Assembly: GCA_036971615.1 (NCBI GenBank)
Contig: JAYKKR010000027.1
Location: 434,001-498,000 of the forward strand
DNA from: Amyloporia xantha
Lineage: Eukaryota; Basidiomycota; Agaricomycetes; Polyporales; Adustoporiaceae
Direction of reading: 5' to 3'
Length of the DNA stretch: 64,000 nucleotides
Part shown: piece by piece, positions 46,735 through 59,419 of the stretch
How positions within the stretch are numbered: position 1 is the stretch's first letter
Layout: the number at the start of each line of letters is the position of its first letter
Notes under the pieces: model-generated
What the model was told of the DNA's origin: nothing
Database searches by the model: none
The model's input: the letters and a program-made list of their open reading frames with translations, nothing else
Translations under genes and position numbers: made by a program

Positions 46735-49700
46735 ATGGCATCCACCAGCTCTGCGTCGCAGGGTGATCCCTTGGACAATATTTTTCAAGGGCTTCGTAAT
46801 CGGAGTCCGGATACTCGATTGCAGGCTGCGATTGAGTTGCAGCGTTATGTATGCATCCTACTCAATATCCTTTGCACATCGGCTAACTTGGGCGCAAGGT
46901 CTCGAACTCGGTGCATGAGGATGCAGCTACCAGACTTTGGGAGGATACCATCAACCGCAAGCTATTTGATCTTGTGCACAGTCAAAGCAATGTGGAGAAG
47001 CTGGGAGGCATTCTGGCCATAGGTACGTACCGCACGACATGTACAACTGATGTATACCTTCTGACGGGAAGCAGATTACCTTTTGAACGCGGAAGGAGAG
47101 GGTGCTATAGAGGCCAGGAGGAATCTTTACCGCTTCTACAACTATGTCAAAACGCTCCTCCCGAACCCCGACCCTAATGTCATGCTCGCCGCATCGAAAA
47201 CCCTTGGCCAAATAGCCGCGATTGGTGGTTCTGCTTTTGGAGATCGCTGGCTAGAAAAAGAGGTTCAAGCTGCCATTACGCTTCTCCAAGCCGACAGGCA
47301 GGAGCCAGGTCGTCATGCCGGAGTTCTCATCCTGAAGGAGCTCGCGCGTAACAGCCCGACGTTCTTCCATTCTCATATTGGGCTGGTGTTTGAGAAAATA
47401 CTGGTCCCTCTGCGCGACGCTCGGGTGATCGTGAGGGAGAGCGCTGCAGAGCTCCTAGCTGCCTGCTTGGAGATTATCACCCAACGTGAGCGACAAGCCC
47501 GGAGTCCGTTCCTTCTCAAGATCCTGCAAGATGCACAGACGGGGCTTAGAATGGCCCAGCCAGAGATTATCCATGGCTCCTTGTTGACGTACAGAGAATT
47601 GCTATTGCACGGAGGCATGGTCAGTATTCCACGTTACTTCATAGCTCGCATTGGTATACTGATAGCCAGTGCTCTTCATGAAGTTCATGAAGGAGAATTT
47701 CTTGGATGCTGCAGAAGCTATATTGGGGTTCAAGCTTCACCGGGATGCGCCTGTCCGCAAAATGGTAATCACGCTGATTCCGACTCTTGCGGTTTACGAC
47801 CCGCAAACATTCTCGGAGCACTATCTGCACAGAGCCATGGCACACCTCTTAACGCAATTAGACAAGCCACAAGAACGATCAGTCGGTACGATTACTCCCG
47901 CTATGTCGTAAGCTGGCTACTCACATACCAGGCAGCGTTCATTGCCATTGGGCATGTGGCGAACGCAATGGGGAGTGAGATGAAACCTTTTCTTGAATCT
48001 ATAATGGTCCACATTAAGCAAGGATTACAACTGCGCGGGTACGTCCCCATGCACTTACCCCTCTTCCTGATCTCATAGTCGAGAGTAGTAAGAAGAACGC
48101 ACCTTCAGAAGAACCGATCTTCCAATGTGTCGGGATGCTTGCATCGGCTGTCGGTCCTAATCTAACCAAGCTCCTGCACGATCTGTTGGAGCCCATGTTC
48201 GCATGCGGTCTAAGTGAACCACTGCGGCAAGCACTCACTGCTATCGCGACACACATTCCTCCTTTGCTTAAAACCATTCAGGGTATGCCGCCGATTCTTT
48301 TATAATACGTCATATCTTACATTTGATGTAGACCGTCTCCTTGACTTGTTGTCTCTGATTTTGAGTGGGCAACACTATAAACCCCTAGGAGCCCCATCAT
48401 CGTTGCTCAGGACTGAATCTGGGCCCTCACTCAAAGATACCGGTGCGATAGAGGCGAGTTCATATTCCTATTTGCATCAGTGATTAATAGCGCTGACCTG
48501 ACCGACTCAGGGTCCGGGAGGCCAGAAGGCCCCTGAAGTTATCACACTCGCCCTGGTCACCTTGCGAGATTTCGACTTCAGCGGTGCGTTGCTTTCAGGC
48601 GATAGGAACATCTCCTCATATGTCGTCTAGGGCATGTTTTGAACGAGTTTGTCCGTGACTGTGCTCTTCCATACTTGGAGGAGGACAATGCCGATGTTCG
48701 ACGTGCTGCCGCGGAGACGTGTTGTCGCCTATTCGTGCGAGACCCAATTGTCTATCAGGCTAGCAATCATTCGATCGAAATTATCAGCGACGTGATCGAC
48801 AAATTGCTCACGGTTGGCATCGCTGATCCAGGTTAGTACTGTCACTTCATCCAACAACATTTCTAGCACTAGCTCATGGAATAATAGATCCAACCATTCG
48901 ACAGACCGTATTATCATCCCTGCACGAGCGCTTTGACAAGCATCTTGCTCAGGCTGAGAATGTACGGGCCTTGTTCATTGCCGTGAACGACGAGATGTTC
49001 GAAAATAGAGTCACAGCCATTAACTTGATTGGTCGACTCGCCTTGCACAATCCAGCATATGTTATGCCGTCACTTCGCAAGACGCTCATCCAGCTGCTAA
49101 CAGAGTTGGAGTACTCGACGGTCACGTAAGTTTGCTACTTACGGTTAGAATCGTCCTATTCGCTAATGTAACGAGTAGGCGGAGCAGAGAAGAGTGCACT
49201 CGCCTGTTGACTCTCCTGGTCAGCGCGACCCATCGTTTGATCAAGCCGTATGCAATCCCCATGCTGCGAGTGCTGCTACCAAAGGCCAACGACAACAACC
49301 CCACCGTGGCGGCCAATATTTTGATGTGCCTAGGCGAGTTGACCCGTGTAGGGGGTGAAGATGTGACACCTCACGTTCCGGAGCTGATGCAAGTGATCAT
49401 GTCGAGACTCAGTGACCCTTCGTTACCGAAGAGAGATGCGGCCTTGCATACTCTAGGGCAAGTTTGCTCCAGTACAGGATACGTGGTTACTCCTTTGGTG
49501 GACTACCCGCAGCTATTGCAGATCTTGAGTCGAATCTTGAGGACAGAATCCAAACAGACCGTCAGACGAGAAGTCATCAAAGTCCTCGGTATTCTTGGTG
49601 CATTAGATCCATACAGACGCAAAGTGAGCCCTGCAACCACCTGGCGTTCTTTTTGCCAACTCCTTTTTTGGTAGATCAAACCTGAAGAGGAGGCTGCCAC

Positions 49701-52700
49701 GGAGATATCGTCCAATCTAGTCAACAATAACTCCAGAGCTCATGCTGGGGTCAACACGACGTCCGATGATTATTATCAAACTGTGGCGATTAATGCACTA
49801 CTTGACATACTGAAGGACCAGCAAGCAAGCGAGCGGCATTACACTGTCATCGAGGCCATCATGTCGATATTTAAGACCCAGGGTTTGAAATGCGTTACCT
49901 TTTTGCCGCAGGTTCGTTGTATACTGCGAGCTGCTTAATGTTGCTGATGGAAATTGTGGACTCAAGATCATACCAGCATTCGCGTCTGTCGCACGGACGT
50001 CAATTCCTCGGTTCCAAGTATTCCACCTCGAACAACTTGCCATCTTGGTCGGTATAATCAAACAGCATGTTCGAAATTACATGATGGAAATCTTTGCACT
50101 GGTGACCGACCTCTGGGAGAGCATCTCTTTACAGCTACCATTGGTTTCGCTCGTCGAAGCCTTGGGCAAGGCTCTGGACGCCGAATTCAAGCCCTTCCTA
50201 CCGACGATATTGCCCTTGTTTCTGAAAGTCTTTGATGGAGAATGGAACGAGAAGTATGCGAACACTCAAATCAAGATTTTCGATGCATTCCTTACGTTCG
50301 GAGGGAATATCGAGGAGTACCTTCAGCTTGTTATACCCATTATTGTGAAGACATACGAGAGGACAGAAGCCACCACGGCACTCAGGAAAAGAGCTGTTCA
50401 GACCATTGACGGGTTATCAAGGAGGGTCAATTTTTCCGACCACGCTTCTCGAATTATACATCCTCTTGTTCGAGTGCTCGCGAATTCTAACAACGAGCTT
50501 CGTATGGCGGTAATGGAGACCCTGTGCTCCATGGTGATACAGCTTGGATCAGATTTTGCAGTATTTGTCCCTACCGTGAGCAAGGTGAGCCAAATAGCCG
50601 CCGGCGTCAACTTTGTCATAACCTTGCCATTGTAGTGTCTTTTACGCAATCGCATCTCTCATCCAAAGTATGAGAACCTCATAACCAAGCTGCTGAATGG
50701 GGAGCGATTACCCCAAGAAGTGGGTCTATCAGAGCTTCCGTGCGTAATTTTACTATTGCCATTACTTTTCTTGTTGATTTGGTCTCCGATGGTACAGAGA
50801 AAGCTCAAAGATCGCCGATTTCTCATTGCCTGCAGAAGCCACGAGGATGGCGGTGAATCAGCAGCATCTGAAGCAAGCGTGGGATGTATCGCAGGTCTCA
50901 ACGAAGGAAGACTGGGTAGAGTGGATGCACAGGATTTCTGTCGAATTCATGAAAGAGTCGCCTTCGCATGCTCTTAGAGCGTGCATGAGTCTAGTTGACG
51001 TGCACACTCCTCTTGCCAAGGAGTTATTCAATGCAGCGTTCATATCTTGCTGGGGCGAGCTTTACGACCAGTATCAGGTTCGTATCAGCAGACTGCTTGA
51101 TAATGGGATATGACTCTAATCCTGCCTTTAGGAAGACCTCGTTCGGTCAATCGAAGCCGCTGTTACTTCCAGCTACGCCCCTTCCGAAATGGTACATCGC
51201 TTGTTGAACTTGGCAGAATTCATGGAACATGAAGACAAGCCATTGCCTATTGAGAACAGGACACTAGGTGAATACGCCATGAAGTTCCATGCCTATGCAA
51301 AGGCATTGCATTACAAGGAACTGGAGTTTTTCACCGAGACATCCCCGACTATCATTGAGGCGTTACTCAGCATTAACTCAAAACTTCAGCAACACGATGC
51401 TGCTTGGGGCACACTCTTGATTGCTCGTGAACAATACGATGTCAGCAAACACGAAGAGTGGTACGAAAGATTGGGAAGATGGCAGGAAGCTCTCAAGACT
51501 TACGAGAAGAAGGGAGAAGTTGACCCCGACAATTTAGATGTCGCGGTCGGAAGGATGCGGTGCCTGCACGCTCTTGGAGAATGGACTGAACTGGCTGCTC
51601 AAGTAGAGGAACATTGGGCTAAGGCTAACCACGAGGATCGTAGAGAGATCGCTCCTATGGCTGCAGCTGCAGCTTGGTCTCTCCATGATTGGGAGTCGAT
51701 GGAGGACTATATCGCGACGATGAAGCCAGATTCTGCAGATCGGCCGTTCTATCGAGCAATACTATCTGTTCACCAGAATCAATTCCCTAAGGCAATGGGA
51801 CAGATAGCAAAGGCTCGCGACCTGCTAGACCCAGAGCTGACGTCCTTGGTTGGAGAAAGCTATGGTCGATCATACAAGTATGTGGTCCTCTTGTTAGCTC
51901 TAGCGTCCTGTTAACATTGTTATTCAGCACGATGGTGCGAGCGCAGATGCTCTCCGAGCTCGAAGAGATCATCAATTACAAGCAATATGCTGATCAACCC
52001 GAACGTCAGCAGTCCATGAGGAAGACTTGGATGAAGAGGTGAGCTCCCATGTACTTTCTTCCCGCTTCTTCGAACTGACCTATCTTAGGCTACAGGGCTG
52101 TCAGCCTGACGTGGAAGTTTGGCAACGAATTCTCCAAGTCAGAGCACTAGTTGTCAGTCCTGACGATGATCCTGTAATGTGGATTAAGTTTGCCAATCTC
52201 TGCCGTAAATCCGATCGGATGTTCTTGGCAGAGAAAACGATCAACTCACTCCTTACCCCTGACCGTGTAAGTATGGTTTTCTATGTGTTCCTAGTGAGCA
52301 ATCTTAGCTTAAGCCTCATCAGCACACGAAGGCCCCGAATATCGTCGTATACGCCCATCTAAAATATAGTTGGGCTGCTGGCTCCCATGAAGAGAGTCTG
52401 ACACATCTTCGGCAATTCTCTGCAAATTTGCAGAGGGCTCTTCAAGCGGAGACTGCAAGTCAAGCCCAATCTGATTCAGCCAGGCCTAAGGCAACTCAGA
52501 AATTGGACGATCTCTCACGCCTCCTTGCACGCTGCTACTTCAAGCAAGGTGAATGGCAAGTTGCTTTGAAAGAGGATTGGGGCGCTGTAAGTGATGCATT
52601 AATGGGTTGTTACTGCGTCTCACTGTTCTTGTAGCGAAACATCAAGGATATCCTACACTCCTACTTCCTTGCAACCCACTATGATCCAGCCTGGTATAAG

Positions 52701-55471
52701 GCATGGCATACATGGGCCCTAGCCAACTTCGAGGTTGTCGGTTACATGGAGTCTCAGAACGAGAACAGGAGCACAGGTATTCCACCTGAAGATCTGGCAG
52801 TGCACGTCGTGCAAGCTGTGGATGGTATGTTAACTTTTTTCGAGATCTCATGAGTCGTTGTCTTGAGGTTGCTGCTCGATTAGGGTTCTTCCGGTCTATA
52901 TCTTTACGCAATGAGAATGCACTTCAAGATACACTGCGGCTGCTAACATTATGGTTCAAATATGGAGCACACGAAGAAGTCAGCCATGCCATGAGTAATG
53001 GCTTCACTGACGTAGAGGTAGACACATGGTTAGAAGTGATACCTCAGGTATTTGCTTTACTCTTGATGAATCCCCTAGGTCTAAAGTCTGTGTAGATCAT
53101 CGCTCGCATCCAAACTCCAAACTCAAATATCCGCCGAAATCTCAACAATCTACTCACAGACGTTGGAAAGCACCACCCACACGCCCTTGTCTATCCTCTG
53201 ACTGTTGCTTCGAAATCATCCAGTCTCGCGCGTAAGAATGCAGCACTTACCATTATGGATCGGATGCGAGAACACAGTCCGGCCATTGTCGAACAGGTAC
53301 TTCGTTCTTCGATGAAATCTGTTACAAGTACTAACCCGCCACAAGGCGCTTCTAGTCAGTCAGGAGCTCATCCGCGTAGCTATCCTTTGGCATGAGATGT
53401 GGCATGAAGGCTTGGAAGAGGCCTCGCGACTCTACTTCACAGATCACGATCCGGAGGGCATGATTGTCTTCTTAGAGCCACTGCATGAGATACTTGAGGC
53501 CGTTCGTATCCTATCACTGGTATTTCTCACTAGACTCACATATGGAATAGGGCCCCAAAACTGCGCGGGAGACATCATTCGCGCAGGTATTCGGCAGGGA
53601 CTTGCATGAAGCTCGGGAAGCTTGCCGACGTTGGCGAGTTTACGGCGAACAGCGTGATCTAGACAGAGCATGGGAGATTTATTACGGGGTTAGTTCGGTG
53701 CTACATGCATGTCGGCCATTGCTTACTGTTTTTGATGCAGGTCTTCAAGAAGATCGAAAATCAATTACGCCAATTGACGACATTGGATCTGCAATTCGTG
53801 TCACCAGAACTACTGAAAGCTCGAGATCTTGAGCTGGCGGTTCCAGGTAGGCCAACACCAGCTATCGAATCCGACAGTATCCTAATCCCATCAATATCCA
53901 GGCACCTATCAGAGCGGCCGACCTGTCGTTACGATTGCCAGTTTTGCCACAAAATTGACAGTTATTCAATCCAAACAACGCCCCCGCCGTCTTTCCTTGA
54001 AAGGAAACGACGGGAGAGATTATCAATACGTCCTCAAAGGTATGTGTCTAGCGCAGGGACTCTCCATGCGATTGACCGACGACATGGCATCATAGGTCAT
54101 GAAGACTTGCGACAAGACGAGCGAGTGATGCAACTTTTCAGTCTGGTCAACAATCTCCTTTCGGTTGACACCGATTGTTTCAAGAGGCGTCTACATATTC
54201 AGCCGTATTCGGTCACACCTTTGGCTCCTAATGCAGGTCTCCTCGGTTGGGTACAGGATAGTGATACGATGCACGTCCTCGTCCGTGATTACCGAGAAAC
54301 TCGAAAGATTCTGTTGAACATCGAGTATCGTCTGATGGTGCAGGTACTGCTGTGCACCCTTTGACTCTACTCCAAGATCTAACATACACGTCAGATGGCT
54401 CCGGATTACGAGAACCTCATCCTACTGCAGAAGATAGAAGTATTCGAGTATGCCCTAGAGAACACGACAGGACAAGATCTCTACCGCGTGCTGTGGCTGA
54501 AGAGTATCAACTCGGAACACTGGCTTGAACGCCGTGCAACGTACACGCGTTCACTTGCGGTCAACAGTATGGTGGGCCACATCCTGGGACTGGGTGATCG
54601 CCATCCGTCCAACCTAATGCTCGAGCGGAACACGGGCAAGGTAGTGCATATCGACTTCGGGGACTGCTTCGAGGTGGCGATGCACCGGGACAAGTATCCG
54701 GAGAAGATACCCTTCCGGTTGACGAGAATGCTTACGCATGCAATGGAGGTCCGTAATATGTCCTTTTTTTTTGGACCGAGAGTTCTTTGCTCATTGCCAT
54801 CAATTCAGGTCAGCGGAATAGAAGGCAGTTTCCGGAATACTTGCGAGATCAGCATGAAGGTGTTACGAGATAACAAGGAATCTCTTATGGCTGTGCTAGA
54901 GGCTTTTGTATACGACCCTCTCATTAATTGGAGGTTGATGCAGACCGACGTCGAGGCACGTCGACCGGAAGGTACGATTGCTGCCTTCATCTTACTTCCT
55001 CTCGACGTTGACGACCTTCAGCAGGTACTACCGGCCGTGCGGAGATGGCACGTGCGACTGCTTATCCACAGGGCCCTATTCGCAAGCTGAAGGCGGATGA
55101 GAATGATATCTTCGACGGTGTGTATTGCAGTCAGCGTCGTCTTACACCTGCAACTGACACCGGAGAGCAGAACACCAAGAGATTCGTAACGAACGAGCGC
55201 TGATCGTATACAATCGCGTGCAACACAAACTCACAGGTACGTTTGCCCATCCCATGGTGAGGATGTCCGGACAATGTCTGACACCCTTCTTTTTAGGTCG
55301 AGACTTCAACCCCGATGTTGTGCTCACCGTGCCGGCACAGGTTGACAAGCTCATCATTCAAGCCACTTCTCTCGAAAATCTCTGCCAATGTTTCTCTGGA
55401 TGGTGCGTCCCTTGTTCCTTATATTGTCAGGCTCTTTTATTAATCCCTGTTATAGGTGTGCGTTCTGGTGA
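46735..55471 (+). CDS. TOR1: Target-of-rapamycin protein kinase
   Basis: A gene of 8.7 kb with some 25-30 short introns; estimated 2,350 residues. It starts [24 protein letters not shown]-repeat segments follow to about 50.6 kb ([38 protein letters not shown]). The FAT domain is at about 50.8-53.2 kb ([20 protein letters not shown]). The FRB domain is at 53.35-53.75 kb with [19 protein letters not shown] and [11 protein letters not shown]. The kinase domain is at about 53.9-55.0 kb: [20 protein letters not shown], catalytic loop [13 protein letters not shown] and metal-binding [11 protein letters not shown]. The FATC domain ends with [22 protein letters not shown] split by a last intron; WCAFW-stop is the strict end of the family. 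TOR couples nutrients to ribosome production, translation and autophagy. All key residues are present. The intron-exon joins in the middle were not traced one by one. Confidence 0.93.
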
Positions 55472-56729
55472 TCTCGTGGGGTTGATATCAACTGTATCTA
55501 TAGACTGTCCGTTGTCCCATTGCTTTCCATGCTCCGTCATTTGTATGCTACGCACTATTTATATCCCCTTCCGAGGACTTTCTCCATAGACTACTACATG
55601 CCTGATGTCGCTTCGCAGCATTAGTTCGCAGATACCCAAGTCCTGACATGTTGTCTCTATCGTTAGATCGTCGGTAGCCATGACCCACGACTGCTGACTA
55701 TCAATAAAGAAGTTCATTACACAGCTTCCAGCGAAAGGCTTGGGTACGAAACCACTTACAATGTCAATGTTGGCCACGATCGGGTCATGACCAGGTCTGA
55801 CCCCAAATGGTCAGAGGGGTTCAGCTCTTGCAAGGCCTCCGGCCTCAAGCGCTGCCCTACAACGTTGAGTTGATCTTACTGCACTACATAGATCTTGAAT
55901 TCATCGACAAGGCCCTACAGATAGATCTATGGGCCTACAGAACTGAATCGTGTCTCTCCCCTCTCAGTACTCTGGTGCCGACAATCGACAGTCCTATGCA
56001 TCAGTCGGCGATGCCCATTAAGCTTTGCGACCCAATATCACCATCAGCTCGTCTTCGTGTCTTAGACATCTCGAATGAACGTCAAAATCTATACTGTGGT
56101 ATAACAGCCCTTAGACTCTTGGCTCACGGACTACCGTAGCAGTTAGTGCGAGGATGCCGGGTGTTAAGTGGTAACGGTCTCGCGATCCATGCTATTATGA
56201 TCTAGTAGACAACTTCGACCGTGCTTCTTCCCTCTCTTCTCCGACTAAGTAGCACGCCTGTACGCTAGCTGCGCGCCGCGCGCCGCGCGCCGCCCAAGTT
56301 TGTCCCTCTCCGACCGTTCCATGTTCAGCGCGGACTCCTATAACGACTGATTCAAGCGCACGCACTCAGTGCCTCTTCCCAGTACACAGCGATGATGGAT
56401 GGACGTCGCCGGGCCTCGTACCACCGGCCCTGATTTTCTGTTCACAACTGCGCTTCGTGTACTAAGTATGCCAGTTTAGGCGGTCGCTTCTATGGAGGCG
56501 GGTATATTTGAGCCGTGCGCTATTACGCTGGAGACATGGACGGCAGCGCGCTGTCCACCATCGTCGTGCGTCCAACTTGAAGAACGGACAGCGCCGCGGC
56601 GCGTATCGGTAGTCGATCTGACTCGATACTTATGTCCTGCATGCGTCCGTGGTCCGTGTTCGCGAAGACCAGCCCGACGATCGTCAGCTCGTCATGCACC
56701 CTGTCACGCGAGAAGCTGGGGATAGGGTA
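55472..56729. other. Intergenic, about 1.26 kb
   Basis: 3' flank of TOR, then sequence without supported genes. A 7-bp unit GCGCGCC occurs three times in tandem at 56271-56291. A minus-strand frame at 56523-56732 abuts the MITE but matches no known domain. Confidence 0.5.
56271..56291 (+). repeat. Minisatellite, three copies of a 7-bp GC unit
   Basis: GCGCGCC is repeated three times without change and followed by GCC. Confidence 0.8.
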
Positions 56730-57004
56730 CACTGGATGCGGTTTAGGATATTTTCGACAACAATACTCTAAAGATATTCTAAAGACAGTCAGAATAACCT
56801 TGGCATTTTACAGTGAACAAAATCCTAACATTATTCAATTAAGATTCTAATATTTTGACCACGTTTACAATATGTTCCAACCTACACAATATACTTACCA
56901 TACTTTTAAAGTACTGAATAGTGGATTATGCTAAAGGTATTTTGACTAGCTTTATAATATTTTCACCATATCGCACTCGACAATATTCTAAACCACATCC
57001 AGTG
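56730..57004. mobile_element. AT-rich MITE, 275 bp, with terminal inverted repeats
   Basis: The left end CACTGGATGCGGTTTAG matches the reverse complement of the right end (CTAAACCACATCCAGTG) with one difference. Weaker similarity, about 75% by eye, extends inward for some 80 bases on each side. GTA lies directly outside both ends, a possible 3-bp target-site duplication. The inside is strongly AT-rich and non-coding, unlike the GC-rich flanks. The superfamily is not determined. Confidence 0.75.
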
Positions 57005-57653
57005 GTAGGGGGTAAATCAGTATGTGTAATTGTGGAGCTCCCATGACATTGGGCGTCTGGACAGACTGGACTCGCACTTAGGAAGTATGCGTCCGTCGAC
57101 GCTGCGCGCGGAGTCGAGTTTAAATAACCTGGGTGTCGCAATACTTTCTCGGTCTAACTCTTATCACGGATGACACGACAACAGAGTTTACCGAAGGCCT
57201 TGGCCAGGTAATGATCACTACGAATCACAATAGCACGCTCTTGCCGATGCGGTGTCGATGTTTGTAGAACCAAACATCCAGTCGAAAGGATTGATTCAAT
57301 CAGTCCAACGGTCGTGACTGACCGTCCTGGTCCGTCTCTGCAGTGCTTGTTTGGTCGAGGGTCCAAGAGCTGCCTCTGTATACTGGGCCGGCGCCAGACC
57401 TCGGGATTCGTCCACGAAAAATCCACATCCTGTGAACGTGGGTAACATACACGAAGAGATTCTTTGAATCAATAGAAGCAATAGGAGCCGAGCCGACCAC
57501 ACAACCGAACGTGTGTTGCAGATTACATCTTGGAACATACGAGAGCCCTGGATAAATCAATGAGATCATGCATGCATAGTACGCAGGTGAGCAAGTCACG
57601 TACTAATATAGTCCTCCACCACATCTAACTGTGCAGTACCATTCGCGACAACT
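57005..57653. other. Intergenic, no supported gene
   Basis: Only short frames with no domain signals. The right end is the 3' flank of the DUF6533-like gene. Confidence 0.5.
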
Positions 57654-59419
57654 TCACGCACTATTATCAATGCTGGCCATTCCCATTCCCAGCTCCTTCA
57701 ATTCAATCTCTTCTTTCTGCTCTCCTTCATCCCATCCATCGCTATCAATTCGGAACAAACTTGTGGTTCTTTCTGTCGTGTCAGCAAATGACTCGGAGGT
57801 GGGATTTGACCTGTCGGCTTCTGCTTCACTGAGCAGAGCTGCAATATTGGGTGCAAATTCAACACTCGACTTCCAGGAGCGTTGTGGGGTTGCTTGTTCT
57901 GCACAAACGAACGACGGCGTTTGGGATCCAAAATCACAGTGCGTGGCATCAGCAGCTGCGCGAATGTGTAGGAGAAACCGAGAAGTGAGGACACCAGAAA
58001 TTCTGCTTGACATAAGGTCAGATGTGCAGAGTAAATTTGAAAGATACACTGACGAGGACACAACACTGGAGAAGTCATAAAATTCCTGTATGCAATGGTA
58101 GCATGTTTTGAATGACAAAGACAGTGTGAGACAACATACTGTACTACTGACAAACATCACTGTGTCCATGATATTGAGCAATGTTAGGACCCTGTAAACA
58201 ATATTGAATCAACACATATATTATGTGGCTGATTGTGCTGCATACACAAAGTACAATGTTCCTGCATGGAATGTAAAATTAAATATGATGTACAGAAACA
58301 CAATCTCAAAATCTTACCATCTTGAAGCATGACTGTTGCAAGTTTAGGCTTGATGTCATGATGTGATCCTGGGAGAGTAGGCAATGCAGAATGAGACATG
58401 TACCACCAGGTGACAAGGACAGCCAATATATCAGATATGACAATTGATCCACGGGTTGTACAAAGTGCTATAGTGTAGTGGGAAGTCAAACACTGGGTCA
58501 TGATGAATGACTAGCATTGAAAGCACCTCTGCAAAGGACAAGAAAATTGTTAGCAATTGACAGTGGATATAACATAAACAGAAATTGAGTACGCAATGTT
58601 AATCTTCTTAGACATTCTCCATGAAATTCTACACAAGTTCTTGACAGTGCTACCAACAGCAATTGTTTCAGTTGACTGATGGGTGTATGCAAACTGATCA
58701 AGTAGATATTCAGCAAATATATAGCATTGGCCTTGATCAGAGAAACTTCCCAACCATATTTATGCCCATGGGCATCAGCCCCAATGCTAGAGTGGGTATC
58801 ACCAAGTACCAATTGCATCCACTCACAGCATGCACACGAAGCGCTGCAATCACTTCATTCTAATGATTAACAGGTCCATGATCATAATTCTGCAAATCTC
58901 ACCAGCAGATAGACAAAGTGATATCAGATATACAGGCATGTTGCCATAAATAGCAGCAGCACAGCTATGATGGCCATGGTATGAGCTGTTTGTAGTGAAG
59001 TAAGGATCATGAATACTGAACCTCTGTATACAATGAGATGAGTTAAATTCCATATTCAGGCTACATCCAATGTCTTACTAGTGGAGTATGAAAGGGCAGA
59101 AACAGCAGGATATAGTCAATGGCAAAAGCAATTGAGTTCAGTTTGTTGACCCAAAACAAGATTGAGGAGGCCGATTTGCGACCCCACATTAGATGGACTT
59201 CATCGGGGATTGTGAGGATGTGCTCATATATGATAATGGCTTACCACTCGTGAGGCACTGGCAAATAGCCCTATTGGAGACACATTTCACTCACTGAAGA
59301 CTGCAACATTAACATAGTTTGATCTGATACTGGACACGGCATGATGGTGAATTATCCTTGTGTTGGAATGTCGGAACTTACTATTCTTCGAATGGCATCA
59401 CTTCTGCCGCTGATGTCAT
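57654..59419 (-). pseudogene. DUF6533-like multi-pass membrane protein, probably decayed
   Basis: Recognisable blocks appear in order on the minus strand. Near 59240-59095 is YEHILTIPDEVHLMWGRKSA, with FWVNKLNSIAFAIDYILLF, the hallmark of the basidiomycete DUF6533 family (seven-helix-like membrane proteins of unknown role). Near 58490-58320 is LCTTRGSIVISDILAVLVTW with LATVMLQDG. Near 58190-57654 are a last helix and a C-terminal tail starting SRFLLHIRAAADATH. A possible start MTSAAEVMPFEE lies at 59419, with a TATA sequence about 90 bases upstream. I cannot join the middle exons: a TAA lies directly before AIIIYEHIL, and the segment AIIAVLLLFMATCLYI runs into TGA. The sequence is also more AT-rich than the neighbours. 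Unusual splicing is an alternative to decay. Confidence 0.5.

Noticed and set aside
57631..58080. Plus-strand frame of 149 codons
   Set aside because: Antisense shadow of the DUF6533-like C-terminal tail.
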